From Candidatus Bathyarchaeota archaeon (GTDB lineage Archaea; Thermoproteota; Bathyarchaeia; Bathyarchaeales; Bathycorpusculaceae): 64,000 bases of DNA. Under the pieces are notes generated by a model that saw only the letters and a list, made by a program, of their open reading frames with translations, was not told the DNA's origin and searched no databases. How positions within the stretch are numbered: position 1 is the first letter of the stretch; every line of letters starts with the position of its first letter. The DNA lies in the NCBI GenBank assembly GCA_026014735.1, contig JAOZHT010000003.1:290080-354079 (forward strand), in the 5' to 3' direction. Made by a program: the position numbers and the translations under genes. Below, piece after piece: positions 61,119-64,000 of the stretch.

Positions 61119-63347
61119 ATGAAGTATAAATCGAGGTTTTCTGTTGTTTCTGGTTTAAGGCTCGGCAAAGTGTTCTCAGCCGTGGCAGTTATACTGCTTG
61201 CCTTATCAATGTTTATGCTAAACAGCCAATCCGCTGCTTTTCTATCAGAAGCGCCTGAGGCCTCGACTGATCTCTCTCCAGCTCCCTCAGCAACTTCAAA
61301 CACCACCGCACCATCACTTAGCAACCAAACATCAGTTGCGGATAACTCCACAATTGCAGCAACCACAAATACCTCTATCAATTTCGAGCAGTCACTTTCG
61401 TCGTCGACTCCATTCAGTGATGGCTTTGAAAGCGGCGATTTTAGTCAATGGGCCGGCACGGGAGGTTATGTGGCCCATGAAGAGACTGTGAGCACCGAAC
61501 ATCCGATGACCGGTTCTTACAGCGCCAAATTTAACGTAAGTGCACAGGACGGCGAATCATATGTCTACGTCAATGACTTACCCGTGACCAACGGGCTGAT
61601 GCTAAACTACACCGTCAACTACAACCCTTCGCCCCCCACGCCACCCGGAGAAATTCTCTTTGAGGGTTTCCGCTCTTCAAGCGGCGAACAACTCCTCGTT
61701 GCTTTAAGGAATATAGATAGGGTCCTCTACTGGGGCCTGGCTTATGGAAACCAAATCTACTACTTCCAGCAGCAGGCAAGTAATCCTTCAGCAGCCACTG
61801 ACTACAACATAAGCCTCTTTTTGGATAAACAGAATTCGCGTGGCACACTATACGTTGACGGCGTTGAAAAGCTGTCCACCTCGAAGGTTTGGACGCAAAC
61901 TACCTACGACGTAAAGGTTGGCGCGGTCGCATACATGCCTGTTGGGGAAGGATTAATCGTCTACATCGACGATGTATCCGTAACCGAGAGAACTGCGCCT
62001 CCGCCTGAACCGACACCGACGCCATCTCCATCTCCGTCTCCCTCGCCGTCTCCCTCTCCCACGCCTATGCCCGAAGGAACCGTTTACTTCCTGAACTTGG
62101 GTATGACTGCTTCAGTGGGCTACGGTGTTTATCACCAAACAGCCATAACTAAGCAGATTCAGGGCAGCTGGGTCGCCAACGACGGGACACTGTACGCTGG
62201 CTCAAACCAAACCCTCTACAGTAGCCCTGATGAAGGCGTAACCTGGCAGTCACTGCTTACCTTCAACGGTTCTGCAGCCATCCAAATCAACTGCGTCTAC
62301 GTTAGCGCAAACCAGTATCTTTATGCATCGCCAACCGCTGAGGCCAACGCCGCCGAACTGGGGCTTTGGCGCAGCACCGACAATGGACAAACCTGGCAGC
62401 GTGTTCTCGCGTTGCCTACTGACTGCAGCATCTGGGGACTCGATGAGGACTCCAATGGTAAATTATTCGCAGGCGTCTACACCGTCGGCGGGGTCGCTGC
62501 TAACGCACGGATCTACCGCAGCACAGACAACGGCGCCACCTGGGAATCCGTTTACTATGATGCGCCATCCAGACACGTGCACGACGTAGCAATTGACAAA
62601 ACAACAAACTACATCTATGCATCCGTAGGCGACAAACTGGGCATATGGAACTACAACTACTACATCATTCGTTCAACTGACGGCGGCAACACATGGAGCA
62701 AAATCCTAGATGGGATGCCACAGATCGTTGCAATAGAAGCGGTGTCTGGCGCAAGACTCTTCGGTACAGACGACGCAGTCAACGGAGAAATTTACCGCTC
62801 TACTGACGACGTTTACTTCAGCCGCGTCTTAAACACAGGCTCGATCTCCTATGGCTTCTGGATTCGAGCAAACAGCCAAAGCGGGGACATCTTCGCAAGC
62901 TTTGTCGGCGGCGAATCATCCAACCGAAACGCAGGTATCTACATTAGCCAAGACGGCGGCTACAGCTGGAACCTCATGAAGAGCTACGACATACACGCCG
63001 GATACTTAGGGTCAGCACATGCCAGCAACTTCGCGGATGGAACCATGTACTTCAATCTTGTATTAGACACCGGCTTACAGAACGGCGTCAAACTCTACAC
63101 CGCCGGCGGCTTACACAGCACATACTCATCCACAACAGAAGAACTCTCAGATGCCAACACAACCGAATCGCAGCCCAGCACCGCTGGCCTCTCAGTGGAA
63201 AACGTTGCCTTATCATCTTTGGGCGTAGCCCTCTTGGCGCTGGTTGCCTTTAAGGCGCCAACGCTGTCTGCTTTGATGACCTCAAAGCGTCATAACTCAA
63301 AGTTACCTACCGCAGGTAGCAACAAACAAACATGGAAGGATTTTTAA
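61119..63347 (+). CDS. Secreted BNR/Asp-box repeat protein with LamG-like domain and membrane anchor
   Basis: 742 residues from ATG at 61119, with GGAG eight bases before it. Signal peptide at about 14-40, a Ser/Thr/Asn-rich stretch, then a LamG-like domain (FSDGFESGDFSQW to DDVSVTER, about 100-290). A PSPSPSPSPSPTP linker follows. The C-terminal half has at least five Asp-box units (WRSTDNGQTWQRV, YRSTDNGATWESV, RSTDGGNTWSKI, SQDGGYSWNLM), as in sialidase-type propellers. A hydrophobic helix near residues 690-712 anchors it. The catalytic residues of sialidases were not found, so it may only bind glycan. Confidence 0.85.
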   Translation: MKYKSRFSVVSGLRLGKVFSAVAVILLALSMFMLNSQSAAFLSEAPEASTDLSPAPSATSNTTAPSLSNQTSVADNSTIAATTNTSINFEQSLSSSTPFSDGFESGDFSQWAGTGGYVAHEETVSTEHPMTGSYSAKFNVSAQDGESYVYVNDLPVTNGLMLNYTVNYNPSPPTPPGEILFEGFRSSSGEQLLVALRNIDRVLYWGLAYGNQIYYFQQQASNPSAATDYNISLFLDKQNSRGTLYVDGVEKLSTSKVWTQTTYDVKVGAVAYMPVGEGLIVYIDDVSVTERTAPPPEPTPTPSPSPSPSPSPSPTPMPEGTVYFLNLGMTASVGYGVYHQTAITKQIQGSWVANDGTLYAGSNQTLYSSPDEGVTWQSLLTFNGSAAIQINCVYVSANQYLYASPTAEANAAELGLWRSTDNGQTWQRVLALPTDCSIWGLDEDSNGKLFAGVYTVGGVAANARIYRSTDNGATWESVYYDAPSRHVHDVAIDKTTNYIYASVGDKLGIWNYNYYIIRSTDGGNTWSKILDGMPQIVAIEAVSGARLFGTDDAVNGEIYRSTDDVYFSRVLNTGSISYGFWIRANSQSGDIFASFVGGESSNRNAGIYISQDGGYSWNLMKSYDIHAGYLGSAHASNFADGTMYFNLVLDTGLQNGVKLYTAGGLHSTYSSTTEELSDANTTESQPSTAGLSVENVALSSLGVALLALVAFKAPTLSALMTSKRHNSKLPTAGSNKQTWKDF

Positions 63348-63350
63348 GGA

Positions 63351-63405
63351 GGAGGTGAAAAGAATGAAACAAAAAAGCTTAGTACTTATTTTGGGCGTTG
63401 TAGCT
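63351..63405 (+). repeat. First copy of a 55-base perfect direct repeat
   Basis: GGAGGTGAAAAG and the first 14 codons of the gene at 63364 are identical to 63946-64000, up to the window end. Similarity continues upstream in the shorter element AAACATGGAAG (63328-63338 and 63924-63934), which includes the last codons of the previous gene. So the segment duplicated together with its ribosome binding site. Confidence 0.9.
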
Positions 63406-63789
63406 CTTTCTGCGATAATGATCATTTCAGCAGCTAGTGTCTTCACGATGACCATGCCAATGACTGCAAACGTCGCGCAAACTGGCGCAGTAACAGTCAC
63501 CATCAACAGCGTAAACTATAACACTGGTCAATCTTTGAATATCGATTGGGGTAATGTCGCCTCTGGCCAAGTAATCACTAAAGAGATCACGATAAACAAC
63601 CAGGTTAACACAGCCGTTACACCCAGCATCTCAACCACTGATATACCCGCTGGTTGGACTCTGGAGCTTAGCAGCACCAGTCCAATATCTGCTTTCGGAT
63701 CATCCACCTGCAACATCGTGCTTACTGTCGGAACAAACCCAGTTATGGCCGATTACAGCTGGTCAGCCACGTTGAACGTTGCTACCTAA
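63364..63789 (+). CDS. Small secreted beta-sandwich protein, tandem copy 1
   Basis: 141 residues from ATG at 63364. The perfect GGAGGTGA at 63351-63358 ends five bases before this ATG; the in-frame GTG at 63355 lies inside that site. Hydrophobic signal at about 5-27 (LVLILGVVALSAIMIISAAS), then about 110 residues predicted all-beta: VTVTINSVNYNTG, IDWGNVASGQVITKEITINNQ and a strand-rich end. No membrane anchor. The layout resembles small matrix or pilus subunits such as TasA/camelysin-like or archaeal bundling pilins, but identity is low and this is inference. A second copy begins at 63959. Confidence 0.75.
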   Translation: MKQKSLVLILGVVALSAIMIISAASVFTMTMPMTANVAQTGAVTVTINSVNYNTGQSLNIDWGNVASGQVITKEITINNQVNTAVTPSISTTDIPAGWTLELSSTSPISAFGSSTCNIVLTVGTNPVMADYSWSATLNVAT

Positions 63790-63958
63790 AACAAATTTTG
63801 AATAAACAAATTCAATAAAGTAAACCCCCTCCCTTTTTAGACCAAAATTTTACAACTAGAAAAACACGTAAAAAATTTCAAATGTCTCATAAACTCAAAG
63901 TTACCGCAAAGGTATCAACATTCAAACATGGAAGAGATTTAAGATGGAGGTGAAAAGA
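63790..63958. other. Spacer between the two copies
   Basis: 169 bases. A T-rich run after the first copy (about 63820-63852, with CCCTCCCTTTTTAG) is a likely terminator. The last 40 bases resemble the region before copy 1, including GTTACCGCAAAGGTATCAAC against GTTACCTACCGCAGGTAGC. Confidence 0.5.
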
Positions 63959-64000
63959 ATGAAACAAAAAAGCTTAGTACTTATTTTGGGCGTTGTAGCT
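63959..64000 (+). CDS. Small secreted beta-sandwich protein, tandem copy 2, cut by window end
   Basis: The first 14 codons match copy 1 exactly (MKQKSLVLILGVVA) after an identical GGAGGTGA site at 63946-63953. The rest lies outside the window. Exact identity shows a recent duplication, so more copies may follow. Confidence 0.8.
   Translation, partial: MKQKSLVLILGVVA

Noticed and set aside
61119..63347. Active sialidase
   Set aside because: Asp-boxes are present, but the arginine triad, Tyr and Glu of sialidases could not be placed, so only a propeller protein is claimed.

Overview
The window is a 64-kb piece of an archaeal chromosome, coding densely on both strands. Archaea-type genes fix the domain: CTP-dependent riboflavin kinase, RibL-type FAD synthetase, PurP, diphthine synthase, a DUF357 protein, an EF-2-family GTPase and TATA boxes about 25 bases ahead of starts. 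The mix of an anaerobic hybrid-cluster protein, archaeal cobalamin genes and many Thr/Ser-rich surface proteins with one C-terminal membrane anchor suggests a mesophilic anaerobe of the Bathyarchaeia. That assignment is inference from gene content; no rRNA or tRNA gene was seen.

Layout. 1-8 kb: the 3' part of hcp, an AT-rich 725-residue orphan protein flanked by a second decayed copy of the hcp 3' end, then a minus-strand redox group (Isf-like flavoprotein, NosD-like beta-helix protein, NapH/NosR-like membrane ferredoxin). 8-17.7 kb: housekeeping genes (metallo-beta-lactamase-fold hydrolase, HtpX, ribK, rhomboid protease, ribL, DUF357, dphB), a cobalamin pair (threonine-phosphate decarboxylase and cbiB) and a divergent CorA-like protein. 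17.9-21.1 kb: a purC-purP-purP operon for late purine synthesis. 21-33 kb: a methyltransferase, a predicted kinase, an EF-2 paralog without the diphthamide site, an OGG1-type glycosylase, a Rieske protein, a CDP-alcohol phosphotransferase, a radical SAM protein and a DRE-TIM synthase. 33.5-36 kb: a surface protein and a CBS/RaiA-like fusion.

37-64 kb is one long cell-surface glycan locus, nearly all on the plus strand. It holds a DUF1616 protein, PIG-L deacetylase, WbqC-like protein, two DegT/DnrJ aminotransferases, methyltransferase, Gfo/Idh oxidoreductase, nine glycosyltransferases and a large DUF2206-type membrane protein. Interleaved are large secreted proteins: a GH5 hydrolase, a propeller/DUF2341 protein and a BNR-repeat protein. 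It ends in a tandem array of small secreted beta proteins that runs off the right edge. The sugar genes would make and modify an amino sugar, the transferases would assemble a polymer or glycoprotein glycan, and the secreted proteins would sit in or remodel the resulting surface layer.

The points most worth a second look are the EF-2 paralog with altered domain IV tip loops in a genome that also carries dphB, the tandem PurP pair with one altered ATP-grasp active site, the duplicated hcp 3' end around a foreign-looking gene, a dispersed intergenic repeat built around a C-tract and TATA element, a pair of inverted repeats 33 bp apart before the NapH-like gene, and the small-protein array at the right end.
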